Source: Candidatus Babelota bacterium (GTDB lineage Bacteria; Babelota; Babeliae; Babelales; Vermiphilaceae). Taken from it: a stretch of DNA of 64,000 nucleotides. The stretch is taken from positions 1 through 64,000 of the forward strand of contig JAPLIS010000020.1 in assembly GCA_026388985.1 (NCBI GenBank), in the 5' to 3' direction. Positions 27,151 to 37,938 of this stretch are shown piece after piece; the stretch's first letter is position 1, and each line of letters starts with the position of its first letter. The position numbers and the translations under genes were made by a program. Under the pieces are notes generated by a model. It had not been told where the DNA came from. It worked only from the letters and a program-made list of their open reading frames with translations, and did not search any database.

Positions 27151-27364
27151 AGCAAAAAATAATACTGCTTTGAAATACAAATAGTTTTGTTGACTAAAAA
27201 AAGCGTTACTTATTATTTTTATGTATGCAAAAAGATGCCCCTACATATACGTAGCAATCGCTTTAAAAAAAATAGATGGAAAGTTGCTTCTAATCACCGA
27301 ATTGGTAGACTTGAGGCGCATCACATAATTAACATTATTTACTTATTTTTTTCAAGGAGAGTAC

Positions 27365-27940
27365 ATGTACACAAGCAAAATACATTTTATTATAGTGGCG
27401 GGACTTTTAAGCGTAGGATCCACATCCAATATCAAAGCAGAAGAAGAGCACAGCGAATTTATAGAGGCCTTTAATGCTGATAATACACAACAAATGATAG
27501 AGGTATTAAAAAAATACAATAGTCAAACTATTAACAAAAAAAGTGCCTATGGTGAAACATTACTTATAATTGCTGCCTTTATTGGCAATGCTGACATTGT
27601 ACGGGCAGCAATTAAAGCTGGCGCAGAAATTGATGCACAGGATTGTGATGGCTACACCGCATTAATGGAAGCAGCTTCTTTGGACAACGTTGAAGTTATA
27701 AAAGCATTACTTGATGCTGGTGCAAACATTGATATGCAAGATAGTGAAGGATATACCGCATTAATGGAAGCTGCCCAACAGGGTAACAGTGAATCCGTGC
27801 GAACCTTAATTAAGGCCGGTGCAAACATAGAAATACATACCAAGCATTCTCATACTGCATTGATGTTGGCTGATCTAAGTTGTCATGCTGAAGTTGTACA
27901 AATATTGCTTGATGCTGGAGCGCACATAGATCAAGAATAA
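27365..27940 (+). CDS. Exported ankyrin-repeat protein, 4 repeats
   Basis: The 191-aa product has an N-terminal signal peptide (residues 5-23, ending NIKAEE), a short linker and four ankyrin repeats (ETLLIIAAF, then three TALM(E/L) units with KAGA or DAGA). A strong AAGGAGA site lies before the ATG. The signal-peptide gene start and the ribosome site are very similar to those of the next gene (28007), so the two are tandem duplicates of different repeat number. Likely a host-interaction protein; target unknown. Confidence 0.85.
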   Translation: MYTSKIHFIIVAGLLSVGSTSNIKAEEEHSEFIEAFNADNTQQMIEVLKKYNSQTINKKSAYGETLLIIAAFIGNADIVRAAIKAGAEIDAQDCDGYTALMEAASLDNVEVIKALLDAGANIDMQDSEGYTALMEAAQQGNSESVRTLIKAGANIEIHTKHSHTALMLADLSCHAEVVQILLDAGAHIDQE

Positions 27941-28006
27941 TTATAATTACGGAAAAAAAATAGCCTTTAATACTGTAAATAAAAATACTATTTTTAAGGA
28001 GAGAGT

Positions 28007-28906
28007 ATGAACAGGAATAAAAAATATTTTTTTATGCTAGCGGGATTTTTAAGTGCTGTATCTGTGCAGATACTGTCCGTGCAAACAGAACAATCAACTG
28101 AGCTGGCAGAAAAAATTAAGCATCTTTTGAGTGCACTCAAGGAACAAGAGGGAAATAAAGCTGAACCTATAGATATGACAGAGCTTCATAAAAAATGGGT
28201 TAACCTTAAAACTGAAAATGGTAACCCCGCCTTGGTGGTACTGGCCTCACAAAATGACACACAAACCATGCAAGCTCTTATTGATGCTGGAGCTGACGTT
28301 AATATACTATCTGATCTAGGCCTATCCCCATTAATCACGGCTGCAAGTAAAGGCCATGTTGATGCGGTTAAAACATTATTACATGCTGGAGCGCAGGTTG
28401 ATTTAAAATCACACCAGGGCTACACCGCATTAGTGATTGCTGTTTATGCAGGACACCTGAAAATAGTGCGATTATTGTTAAATGCCGGCGCACAGATAGA
28501 CATGAAAAATAAAAACGACCAAACAGCATTAATGGTGGCTGCCCGTAACGGTCATCTTGATATAGTGCATATGCTTCTTGGTGCACATGCAGATAGCAAT
28601 GCACAAGACATGCATGGCATGACAGCATTAATGTCTGCCTGCTATAAAGGACATGCGGACGTGGTGCGAACGCTTCTTGACTTTAAAGCAGATACCGAGA
28701 TACAAACACCTGAAGGGTGCACCGCGTTAATGACCGCCGCGATTCAAGGCCACCTATACATAGTAAAAATGTTACTTGCTGCTGGCGCCAATGCAGACAT
28801 ACAAGATAGCGCGGGGAAAACTGCGCATGATTATGCGATTGTTAAAAAACATGACACTGTTATACGTATCTTGCGAGAGCATACTAAAAACATTTCTGCA
28901 CACTAA
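28007..28906 (+). CDS. Exported ankyrin-repeat protein, 6-7 repeats
   Basis: The 299-aa product has a signal-like N-terminus (residues 5-22; AGFLSAVS), about 55 residues of unique helical sequence, and six canonical ankyrin repeats plus a partial one. AAGGAGAG lies before the ATG. A terminator follows at 28934. Repeat wording (TALM.AA..GH.D.V..LL.AGA) matches the 549-aa protein at 10843, so both belong to one expanded family. Confidence 0.88.
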   Translation: MNRNKKYFFMLAGFLSAVSVQILSVQTEQSTELAEKIKHLLSALKEQEGNKAEPIDMTELHKKWVNLKTENGNPALVVLASQNDTQTMQALIDAGADVNILSDLGLSPLITAASKGHVDAVKTLLHAGAQVDLKSHQGYTALVIAVYAGHLKIVRLLLNAGAQIDMKNKNDQTALMVAARNGHLDIVHMLLGAHADSNAQDMHGMTALMSACYKGHADVVRTLLDFKADTEIQTPEGCTALMTAAIQGHLYIVKMLLAAGANADIQDSAGKTAHDYAIVKKHDTVIRILREHTKNISAH

Positions 28907-28933
28907 GGTGTGCCTATTCTTTTAATTGTCTAA

Positions 28934-28965
28934 AAAGAGCCCTGGCACAATTGGGGCTCTTTCAC
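28934..28965 (+). terminator. Terminator after the ankyrin gene
   Basis: AAAGAGCCC pairs with GGGCTCTTT (28954-28962) around an 11-base loop; the T-run is short. Confidence 0.75.
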
Positions 28966-29060
28966 TGATATAAAAGCACAATCTTTACAAACCAAAGTTG
29001 TTTCAGTAGTTTTAGTAGAAATATCTATAAACGCCATATATTGCACATAAAAAGGTCTGA

Positions 29061-30509
<1,449 letters not shown>

Positions 30510-30511
30510 CT

Positions 30512-30757
30512 ATGGAGTTACGGATTATTAGCCCTGAAACACAGCATACCTTTACCATTGTATGGCTTGAAGCACAGACCTCCCATGGAAGTTTTATCAT
30601 TCAGGCTGGGCACGCGCCGATCATATTATTACTTACGCATGATAAACCAATTGTTTTTATGCTCAAAAATGGCAAGCGTCAATCAATGCCTATTGGGCGG
30701 GGTATACTTGAAGTGACACGGACTGTAATAACCATCATTATGCATGAAGTACAATAG
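30512..30757 (+). CDS. atpC: F1 ATP synthase subunit epsilon, beta-sandwich domain only
   Basis: The 81-aa product has the epsilon N-terminal fold: MELRIISPE, G.FIIQAGHAPIILLL and GRGILEVTRTVITII. The usual C-terminal two-helix regulatory domain (total about 130 aa) is missing, as in some minimal F1 complexes. It is 2 bases after atpD, so co-translated. Assigned by sequence pattern and neighbour. Confidence 0.8.
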   Translation: MELRIISPETQHTFTIVWLEAQTSHGSFIIQAGHAPIILLLTHDKPIVFMLKNGKRQSMPIGRGILEVTRTVITIIMHEVQ

Positions 30758-30764
30758 TTAAAAA

Positions 30765-32378
30765 ATGAAACAACTACTGGGCAGCATTATTAGCGGATCT
30801 CTTACTGATGGATTAATAATGCGCATCGCCCCCCATGCTGACCTTGAAACTATTAAAACCGGCAAATTTGTTTCTGTTATGGGCAACAAGTACACCTTTT
30901 TTTCTTTAATAACTGATTTAAAATTAGAAGTTACCCATCCAGATATTTTACTGTTTCCACCAACGCCAGAAGAAACGCTACTTACCTCTTTACTCAAGCA
31001 ACGTGATATCTATGCTACTGCAACACTCAAGCCTATGCTTGTCTTGGGAGCTGATAAGCGTCCTCAACCGGTTAAAATACTGCCCCCTCATTTTGCGCCA
31101 GTGCATGAAACAAAAAAAGAGGATATAGCCATTATTTTTGGCGATGAAAAAGAGGCTACAAGGCGTTACTTTAATATAGGCTCTCCTCTTGATATGGATG
31201 TACCTATATGTTTAGACTTGGAGCGGCTCACTGAACGAAGCAATGGTATTTTTGGTAAAACAGGAACGGGTAAAACATTCTTAACGCGTCTTGTGCTTGC
31301 CGGACTTATTAAAAATGAAAAAGCGGTAAATCTCATTTTTGACATGCACAGTGAATATGGATTACAGGCTCGCAAAGAAGGAAAAAACCAATCTTTTGTA
31401 AAAGGTCTTAAAACATTATTCCCTGACCGTGTTGCTATTTTTTCTCTTGACCCTGCTTCAACACGCCGCCGTGGTGGCAGTCCGGATGTTGAAATTATTA
31501 TCCCCTACCAAGCAGTACAAGTAGAAGATATCTTATCTCTTGAAAATGAACTAAACCTTCACTCAACAGCGCTTGAAGCTGCCTACTTAATTGCGGCAAA
31601 ACATAAGCATGATTGGCTTGCGGTATTATTAGAACAAGGAGAAAATATAAAAGAATTTGCACAAAGCTTAGGTGCGCATCCTGAGTCAATAGCCGCACTG
31701 TATCGTAAGTTAAAACGTATCGAACGCTTACCCTTTTTTGTTTCAAAAAAATCAGGTGGCGCTTACAAGCATGAATCAGTAATTGATCAAATGATTGAAC
31801 ATCTTGATAGAAACATATCTATCATTGTGGAATTTGGTAACTATACTTCAACCTTTACCTATTTGCTTATTGCTAACATTATCAGTCGACGCATTCACAG
31901 TAGGTATGTTGCCAAAACAGAAAAATTTTTAGGTTCACAGAGAAAAGAAGATGAACCGCGCAAATTAATGATCACTATTGAAGAAGCTCATAAATTTTTA
32001 AATCCTCTTGCGGCAAAGCAAACTATTTTTGGTATAATTGCACGTGAGATGCGTAAATATTATGTATCATTACTGGTTGTTGATCAGCGGCCTTCTGGTA
32101 TAGACCCTGAAATAATTTCACAAATAGGTACCAAAATTGTTGCGCAACTCAGTGATGAAAAAGATATTCAAGCAGTGCTTACCGGTACTTCAGGTGCTCA
32201 CAGTTTACGCATTATTTTAGCCTCGCTTGATAGTAAAAAACAGGCTTTGCTTTTAGGACATGCTCTCACTATGCCAGTGGTTATTCAGACACGTGAATAT
32301 GATGAAGCATTTTACCAAGCGATGGGAACAACTATCAGTCCGCAACAGATTAGTAGATATATTGAAGAACTATTTTAA
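30765..32378 (+). CDS. HerA-type DNA-translocating ATPase
   Basis: The 537-aa protein has a HerA N-terminal barrel (G.IISGSLTDGLIMRI), Walker A (GKTGTGKTFL), a DMHSEYG segment, Walker B-like KLMITIEEAHKFL and a DQRPSGIDPEIISQIGTKI motif near the C-terminus. HerA ATPases are hexameric and often work with the NurA nuclease in end resection or in defence complexes. No NurA is next to it; it follows atpC by 7 bases, perhaps by chance of genome compaction. Confidence 0.85.
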   Translation: MKQLLGSIISGSLTDGLIMRIAPHADLETIKTGKFVSVMGNKYTFFSLITDLKLEVTHPDILLFPPTPEETLLTSLLKQRDIYATATLKPMLVLGADKRPQPVKILPPHFAPVHETKKEDIAIIFGDEKEATRRYFNIGSPLDMDVPICLDLERLTERSNGIFGKTGTGKTFLTRLVLAGLIKNEKAVNLIFDMHSEYGLQARKEGKNQSFVKGLKTLFPDRVAIFSLDPASTRRRGGSPDVEIIIPYQAVQVEDILSLENELNLHSTALEAAYLIAAKHKHDWLAVLLEQGENIKEFAQSLGAHPESIAALYRKLKRIERLPFFVSKKSGGAYKHESVIDQMIEHLDRNISIIVEFGNYTSTFTYLLIANIISRRIHSRYVAKTEKFLGSQRKEDEPRKLMITIEEAHKFLNPLAAKQTIFGIIAREMRKYYVSLLVVDQRPSGIDPEIISQIGTKIVAQLSDEKDIQAVLTGTSGAHSLRIILASLDSKKQALLLGHALTMPVVIQTREYDEAFYQAMGTTISPQQISRYIEELF

Positions 32379-32409
32379 AGATAAAAAAGTATTTAAAAAA
32401 GGAGCACCC

Positions 32410-32973
32410 ATGAAACATATGTATGCTATAATAATCTTTTCTTTATGCAACGTCTTTTGCGCAAAAGCCATGGAACAACAACCAATAGTTGAACAAGAAC
32501 AACGCTCTTGTTCAATCTGCCAAGACATATTACATGATAAAATACAAGCAACAATACAGCTGCCCTGCAGCAAAAAACATAATTTCCACTATCAATGTTT
32601 ATCCACATGGCGCATGCAACCCGAAGGAGGCCGTTGCCCTATGTGCCGAGCAAATATACAAGAAGTTTTTGCAAATCCTGAAGCGGTTAGCTCTTTAACT
32701 GAAGAATTAAGCCAAGCTCAACGCGATATAGTACACCTGGAAATAACTGATATTTTCAGAAAATCAACCATTAATCAACTGAGAGAACAACTCACAGACC
32801 GTAAAAAGAAAAATAAACAGTTACACATGGGAATACATACCCTTAAGCGCAGAATTCATGAACTCGAAGATAACATGACACAATCCCAAGATGTTCCAGA
32901 AGAGCCCACGCAAGCAAGCCCCCCTGCTAAAAAAGTAAAAAAAATATTGCAAAGCAGAGCAGAATCTCAATAA
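32410..32973 (+). CDS. Exported RING-H2 finger protein (ubiquitin-ligase-like)
   Basis: The 187-aa product starts at ATG 32410 with AAAGGAG before it. A signal peptide (residues 1-20, ending CAKAMEQ) is followed by a RING-type zinc domain: C-x2-C (CSICQDI), then C-x3-H-x2-H-x2-C and a closing C-P-M-C. A coiled-coil-like region follows and then a Pro/Lys-rich tail. RING domains recruit E2 ubiquitin enzymes, which bacteria lack, so a role inside a eukaryotic host is the natural inference. The first His spacing (C-x3-H) is not the usual C-x-H. Confidence 0.8.
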   Translation: MKHMYAIIIFSLCNVFCAKAMEQQPIVEQEQRSCSICQDILHDKIQATIQLPCSKKHNFHYQCLSTWRMQPEGGRCPMCRANIQEVFANPEAVSSLTEELSQAQRDIVHLEITDIFRKSTINQLREQLTDRKKKNKQLHMGIHTLKRRIHELEDNMTQSQDVPEEPTQASPPAKKVKKILQSRAESQ

Positions 32974-33117
32974 TCTTTTTCATGTTCTATAATACAAATG
33001 ACCCTCTTCCTATCAACTCTCTTTTTGATATAGCCCCTCTATTGCTTTTCTTTTATGCACTTGGTATATGCTACACAATGTAGCTTGTAGACTACTACCC
33101 CTAACCAGGAGCTTTCC

Positions 33118-33939
33118 ATGTCACTACTAATACAAAAAGTCATGCTATTTTTGTGTTTAGTCACCTTTTATAGAGTATCTTATGCGGCAGCAGAACAACC
33201 CGAAGATGCCACGACTAAGTTGGCCCTACTGCCCCCAAAAAAAAAAAATAAGCTACTATGCGAAGCTGTTTGCCGAGGCGACACAACAAGGGTTGACGCT
33301 TTACTAGGCAAGAAAGCTGATATTGACGCACATGGCAATAACGGCTACAGCCCTATACACCTTGCAGCCATCCAGCCCACCCGACGCATGACTGCTTGCC
33401 TGATTAAGCATAAAGCTAACATTAATCAATTGAGTAATAGGGAATATACTCCTATTCTTCTTGCCTCTATGAGAGGACATTGCGACGTAGTCACCTGTCT
33501 TTTACAACATAACGCAGATATCAATGCACGTGTAAAAAAAAATGATACTCCTTTTCACTGTGCCTCAGTTATGGGCTATCATAAAACGCTGACTCTTTTG
33601 CTAGAATATGAGTATGAACAACTCATAGGTAAATCTATAGATGCCAATAAACAAAAACAGAAATCGAACGAGTGTCAAAAATTACGATTCACCGCATCAC
33701 ATCTTGAACATTTGCCCCTAGACATTATCAAAATAATAATCGAATACAAAGGGTTAGATCAGCCTTTAGCGAGCTTATCTCAAGAAAATGATAAACAAGA
33801 AACAGCTCTTACTCACACACACAATAATGTAGCACTAGAACATGACAATACAAGACAAGTTCGTCTAAAAAAATGTATCGCTATTCTTGAACAATGGCCA
33901 CATACCATTATATGCAAGCTTATACAGCATATCTTTTAA
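33118..33939 (+). CDS. Exported ankyrin-repeat protein with F-box-like tail motif
   Basis: The 273-aa product has a signal peptide (residues 1-23, YAAAEQ end), four ankyrin repeats (residues about 35-165) and a C-terminal helical part. That part contains LEHLPLDIIKIIIEYKG and, near the end, LEQWPHTIICKLIQHIF. The LP.DII..I.EY element resembles the short F-box-like or PRANC-like helices found at the end of ankyrin effectors of viruses and intracellular bacteria, but the match is weak. CCAGGAG precedes the ATG. Host function inferred. Confidence 0.8.
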   Translation: MSLLIQKVMLFLCLVTFYRVSYAAAEQPEDATTKLALLPPKKKNKLLCEAVCRGDTTRVDALLGKKADIDAHGNNGYSPIHLAAIQPTRRMTACLIKHKANINQLSNREYTPILLASMRGHCDVVTCLLQHNADINARVKKNDTPFHCASVMGYHKTLTLLLEYEYEQLIGKSIDANKQKQKSNECQKLRFTASHLEHLPLDIIKIIIEYKGLDQPLASLSQENDKQETALTHTHNNVALEHDNTRQVRLKKCIAILEQWPHTIICKLIQHIF

Positions 33940-34045
33940 AAAAAGCACCCTTACAATCAAAAAACAGATAACTATTGCATATCGAACAAGTAATCAAGTA
34001 CGCTTTAATTATGCTTATTTTATTGCTTATTAAGGGAGAAAAAAT

Positions 34046-34645
34046 ATGAACAATAGAGAGAATATAAATAGTATAGAGAATATGAACAGTATGTATGCCA
34101 TAGATCCGGCTACTGCTAAACAATTAAAAGATAATTGGGGTTGGTATTTAGCCCTTGGCATCATGTTAAATGTAGTCGGAACCGCTGCCATTATTTTTGC
34201 ATTTGCAAGCACCATTTTTTCTGTAATATACCTGGGAAGCATGCTCGTCATACTGGGAGTATTTGAAGCTGTTCAGTCATTTAAAATACACCCACTCAGC
34301 AGATGTATTCTGCATTTTATATTAAGCACGATCTGTGCGATTACTGGCTTATATCTTATTTTTTATCCCGCCATTAATGCTCTCAGTTTAACACTCTTAC
34401 TGGCATTCTTTTTTGTAGCAACCGGCATTTTAAGAATTATCTTTTCAGTTACTGGGCATACACCACATAGATTTTGGCTGCTTATTAATGGCATTATAAC
34501 CTTAATTCTTGGACTGTTAATCTGGCATCAATGGCCAGTATCCGGGCTATGGGTAATTGGTATGTTTTTAGGAATTGACATGATATTTATGGGGTGGAAC
34601 TGGATAATGCTTTCTTTAAGTCTAAAAGATGCAAAAGTAGAATAA
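34046..34645 (+). CDS. HdeD-family (DUF308) membrane protein
   Basis: The 199-aa protein has six hydrophobic helices and the HdeD pattern: NWGWYLALGIMLNVVG, LGVFEAVQSFK, GLYLIFYPAINALSLTLLL, GHTPHRFWLLINGIITLILG and LGIDMIFMGWN. HdeD proteins are linked to acid-stress survival in enterobacteria; in other bacteria the role is unknown. AAGGGAG precedes the ATG. A strong terminator follows, so it is probably a single-gene unit. Confidence 0.85.
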   Translation: MNNRENINSIENMNSMYAIDPATAKQLKDNWGWYLALGIMLNVVGTAAIIFAFASTIFSVIYLGSMLVILGVFEAVQSFKIHPLSRCILHFILSTICAITGLYLIFYPAINALSLTLLLAFFFVATGILRIIFSVTGHTPHRFWLLINGIITLILGLLIWHQWPVSGLWVIGMFLGIDMIFMGWNWIMLSLSLKDAKVE

Positions 34646-34696
34646 ATCAAGTCAAAAAAATAAAGTCCTGATACTTTATCATAAATTCATGTATAT

Positions 34697-34732
34697 AAAA
34701 AGAAGCCCCTCTTTAACCAGGGGCTTCTTTTT
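34697..34732 (+). terminator. Strong terminator after the HdeD-like gene
   Basis: A 14-base-pair hairpin: AAAAAGAAGCCCCT pairs with AGGGGCTTCTTTTT around an 8-base loop, with a T-rich end. Confidence 0.85.
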
Positions 34733-34926
34733 ATATATAATTTAAAAATTTCTACTACTATTCATGCAAAAGCACTTGAGCGAATAATTTTCATACAAAA
34801 ACAATAACTAAACAGTCAAGAATTTGTATTTTTTTTCTTTGCATGTTTTAATTTCACTACGCTCTACGATATACGAAGTAACATAAAAAAACTAGCGATA
34901 TAACTCTTACAACTGAAAGAATAAAT

Positions 34927-35676
34927 ATGAATACAGCGCCTAAGAAAAAAACCAACATCATCTTTTTTAGCTTAATACTAATCGCAACTTCAGCCGCACA
35001 TGGCATGCGCCCAAGCAAGCTTTTGATGCGGGCAATAAAAACAGTTACCCCCCCGCAAAAAATCAATAAAATCTTACCCATGGCAAACAACCGTCATTCT
35101 TTACACAAAGCTGCTGAAAATGGCACTAACCATACTATTCGTCGCCTGCTTAAATCAGGAGTGCCGGTCGACTTGCCAGACCATAACCTTGCAACCCCCC
35201 TCACAATAGCTACTCAAAACGCACAGCTCTTATCAACAATAAAATTACTTCTTAAAAATAATGCAAATGTTAATGCAAAAAATATACACGAAGAAACGCC
35301 TCTCATTAAATCAGCCTACCAAAAGAATATCGCAATCCCATCGCTACTTCTTAAATATGGCGCTGATATCAATGCCTCTAATACGATGGGAGAAACCGCA
35401 CTGATGATAGCTGCACAGCAGGGCAACAATTTCACAGCAAGCTTGCTTATTATTCGCGGAGCAAATCCACAGGCTGTTGATATTTACACAGAAAGCGCTC
35501 TCACTAGAGCCATTCGCAACAATTCTGTAGACCTAGTAAAAGAACTCCTGCAAGGAGGTTCTGACAGGTATCAAAAAAACATATGGGGAGAAAATGCTTT
35601 TGATATAGCGATCGAACTAGATCATGTACAGATAATGAATTTACTGTTTAATTATTCACCCAAACCAATAAAATAA
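34927..35676 (+). CDS. Exported ankyrin-repeat protein, tandem copy 1
   Basis: The 249-aa product has a basic then hydrophobic N-terminus (residues 6-25, ending AAHGM), a short basic linker and six ankyrin repeats, the last one ending ..IMNLLFNY. It is the close relative of the next gene: both have LHKAAxxG.xxTIRRLL as repeat 1 and an N.WG step in the last repeat. Only a weak ribosome site is visible. Likely host-directed, by analogy to other exported ankyrin proteins. Confidence 0.85.
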   Translation: MNTAPKKKTNIIFFSLILIATSAAHGMRPSKLLMRAIKTVTPPQKINKILPMANNRHSLHKAAENGTNHTIRRLLKSGVPVDLPDHNLATPLTIATQNAQLLSTIKLLLKNNANVNAKNIHEETPLIKSAYQKNIAIPSLLLKYGADINASNTMGETALMIAAQQGNNFTASLLIIRGANPQAVDIYTESALTRAIRNNSVDLVKELLQGGSDRYQKNIWGENAFDIAIELDHVQIMNLLFNYSPKPIK

Positions 35677-35689
35677 AAATTTAAAAAAC

Positions 35690-36436
35690 ATGAATAATCC
35701 GTATACATATCTAATCAGAACAACGCTTCTTAGTATAATATTTTTGGCAGCACCGAGTACAAGATGCATAAAAACGAGTTCAGCGCTACGTCAAACCATA
35801 AAGCGTGCCCTTAACCCTCATAGCCTTTTTATTCAACACGTGAGGCCCCATCAGCTACATAAAGCTGCTGCCGCTGGCGATCTCAAAACTATAAGACGAC
35901 TCTTAGAGCTCCATACACCGCCAGATGCCACTGATATATATGGCAAAACCCCTCTTATGATGGCGGCTTACATGGCTCACTTATCGGCAGTAAAGCTCTT
36001 GATTGAACATGGAGCTAACGTTAATGCATCCAGTATTTATAAAACAACCCCACTCATACAAGCCGTCAATAATAACTCCACTGAAATTTCTTCTCTTTTG
36101 ATTGATAGTGGCGCAAACGTAAATACTGCCACCGCCGCGGGAGAAACTGTACTCATGAGGGCAGCAGCAATGGGTAACGCGAACACAGTCTATTTTCTTC
36201 TTGCCCATGGAGCAAACCCACATGAAATTGATAGTTATGGAGAAAACGCACTCGCCAAGGCAGTTCATAGCAGTTCTATAGATATTACAAAAGCATTACT
36301 CAAAAACGGTGTTAGTATGACTCTGCAAAACAACTGGGGAGTGAGCCCCTTGCAAATAGCATATGATCAAAAGAATAAAAAAATGGTTAACCTTCTTTTT
36401 TCTCACCTTAATCAATCACGAGAGCCAAAAAAATAG
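35690..36436 (+). CDS. Exported ankyrin-repeat protein, tandem copy 2
   Basis: The 248-aa paralogue of the gene just upstream is 13 bases after its stop, so the pair is one transcript. It has a signal-like N-terminus (about residues 8-25, FLAAPSTRC), then six ankyrin repeats from HQLHKAAAAGDLKTIRRLL to the C-terminus. The repeats have diverged more than the framework, which fits a changed binding partner after gene duplication. No clear Shine-Dalgarno site is seen; coupling to the upstream gene may serve. Confidence 0.85.
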   Translation: MNNPYTYLIRTTLLSIIFLAAPSTRCIKTSSALRQTIKRALNPHSLFIQHVRPHQLHKAAAAGDLKTIRRLLELHTPPDATDIYGKTPLMMAAYMAHLSAVKLLIEHGANVNASSIYKTTPLIQAVNNNSTEISSLLIDSGANVNTATAAGETVLMRAAAMGNANTVYFLLAHGANPHEIDSYGENALAKAVHSSSIDITKALLKNGVSMTLQNNWGVSPLQIAYDQKNKKMVNLLFSHLNQSREPKK

Positions 36437-36438
36437 CT

Positions 36439-36564
36439 ACAAAATCGCTTAAAAGATAATTGGGCTGCAATAGTGCTAATTATGATCAAATCTTTCTGCA
36501 AGCCCGCATGATGGGTAAAGATTTGGCTGATGGTATCATTAAACAATTTCCTGCTCAATTTTAA
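36439..36564 (+). pseudogene. Remnant of an unknown gene (C-terminal piece)
   Basis: After a stop, one frame reads NSANYDQIFLQARMMGKD and then LADGIIKQFPAQF before TAA (36562-36564). There is no start codon or ribosome site for so short a product. The piece shares F-L-Q-A and G-[KR]-D-L-A-x-G with a second remnant at 45480-45590. I take it as the tail of a lost gene. Confidence 0.35.
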
Positions 36565-36916
36565 ATAAAAACTAATAATTAACCTTGTATTTTGGAACAC
36601 GGTCTTCCAAAATACAAGGATCATTGTCTTGCTTTTACCCCTCTAACTAGTAATTTTTTGTCCACTGCTGCTGCTACCACAACTGTTGTTCCCAATCATA
36701 ACAGCACAGAGCTTCTGGGGTCAGTATTATTCCTCTTTATATTTACAACAGGCACCATTTTGATCAATAACTTTAATACCCTTATTCAATCATTGATACG
36801 TATTTGCCGCAGAGTAACCGGTTGACAATAACGTAAACACCGCATATAACTATAAATAATGTTAGATAGTTTTTTAACTTTTTCGACGATTATCCTTTGA
36901 TAATCAGGAGTATACA
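36565..36916. other. Gap with a doubtful 77-aa frame and the leader of the RING gene
   Basis: A TTG-started frame (36592-36825) has one hydrophobic segment (LLGSVLFLFIFTTGTILI) but no ribosome site and odd Thr/Ala-rich composition. It may be another remnant. Upstream of 36917 a TATAAC/TAATGTTAG-like AT-rich stretch could hold the promoter of the RING protein gene. Confidence 0.3.
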
Positions 36917-37777
36917 ATGCAAAAAACAAATCGTGTTTTACTGTTATCTGCTATGACATTACTGAGCATACAAAATTTATCTGCTGCTGGTTGGTTTGAC
37001 TCATTATTTGGTTCTCTTTTTTCAACAGAAACATCAACAACTCAGTACACTCTTTCTGAAAATGAAGCTCGCGATTATATCGCTCAAAGTATCGCTTCTC
37101 TTAACCGTGCGCTACAGTCACATATGTCATCTATAGAATTATATAATCTCAAAAACTCAATTGAATATACCATCCGCAACGCACAATATGCTTATCAAAA
37201 CAACTATTCTTTTATCTCGGCTGGGAAACGATACAAAAAAGATATTATTGATCAGTTTTTAAGCAGCGCAGTATTGGAATATATTGAAAAAACAAGTTAC
37301 TCATATGCCTATGCACGTACCTATAATCGCGATATAGCTATTCGCATTTCAGCATCTATGCGAAACAATACATTGGCCCTTATAGCGCAAAACAACACCA
37401 TTAATTATGAACACTTAACACCATTTGTGGGATATGCTCTAGAAAGAGCTATTAATGACAAAATTAATCGACAAGAATATGACTATGTACCTGTCAGACC
37501 AAGTGCGCCTCCTGCACCTGCTAAACCGACTGCTCCATCATATCAGTCACAGAGACCATCAGCTCAACCGGCAGAAAAATTACACACTTCTGAAGAATGC
37601 TGTGTCTGCTTAGAAGATTTTGGTGGAAATATACAGCGTATTCACTTAAAACCTTGCGGCCATGATATGTGTAAAAAATGTGCTTTTGATTGGTTCTTTG
37701 GGGCTACACAAAAAACAACATGCCCACAGTGTCGCAGTTCAGTTGATTTAAATAAACTACAAAATGATATCGCCTAG
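36917..37777 (+). CDS. Exported RING-finger (C3HC4) protein
   Basis: The 286-aa product has a signal peptide (residues 1-22, ending LSAAG), a helical N-terminal region, a Pro/Ala-rich linker (about 195-220) and a C-terminal RING: C-x2-C (CCVCLEDF), C-G-H-D-M-C-K-K-C, and C-P-Q-C. All eight zinc ligands are present in C3HC4 order. RING domains act as ubiquitin E3 ligases in eukaryotes; an exported bacterial copy suggests a host-directed effector. An AGGAG-like site precedes the ATG. Unlike the RING protein at 32410, the domain is at the C-terminus. Confidence 0.85.
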   Translation: MQKTNRVLLLSAMTLLSIQNLSAAGWFDSLFGSLFSTETSTTQYTLSENEARDYIAQSIASLNRALQSHMSSIELYNLKNSIEYTIRNAQYAYQNNYSFISAGKRYKKDIIDQFLSSAVLEYIEKTSYSYAYARTYNRDIAIRISASMRNNTLALIAQNNTINYEHLTPFVGYALERAINDKINRQEYDYVPVRPSAPPAPAKPTAPSYQSQRPSAQPAEKLHTSEECCVCLEDFGGNIQRIHLKPCGHDMCKKCAFDWFFGATQKTTCPQCRSSVDLNKLQNDIA

Positions 37778-37810
37778 CTTGCGTTAGCAGCATTATTAAA
37801 TAGATCACAC

Positions 37811-37845
37811 AAAAAAGGGTTCTCTCTTAAAGAGATCCCTTTTTT
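37811..37845 (+). terminator. Terminator after the RING gene
   Basis: AAAAAAGGGTTCTCT pairs with AGAGATCCCTTTTTT with one T-T mismatch, followed by ATTG. T-rich 3' arm. Confidence 0.8.
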
Positions 37846-37938
37846 ATTGCGTTGATCAATAAAACTGCTAACCTGATACACAACATGCGCGTTAATACTC
37901 ATCTTGTGACAGAAAAACTGTTTATATGGAAAAATACC

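Noticed and set aside
27187-27474. 95-aa plus-strand frame before an ankyrin gene
   Set aside because: It overlaps the well-supported ankyrin start (27365, strong AAGGAGA) in another frame and is basic and low-quality.
36592-36825. 77-aa frame with one hydrophobic segment
   Set aside because: TTG start, no ribosome site; could be a remnant but cannot be supported as a gene.
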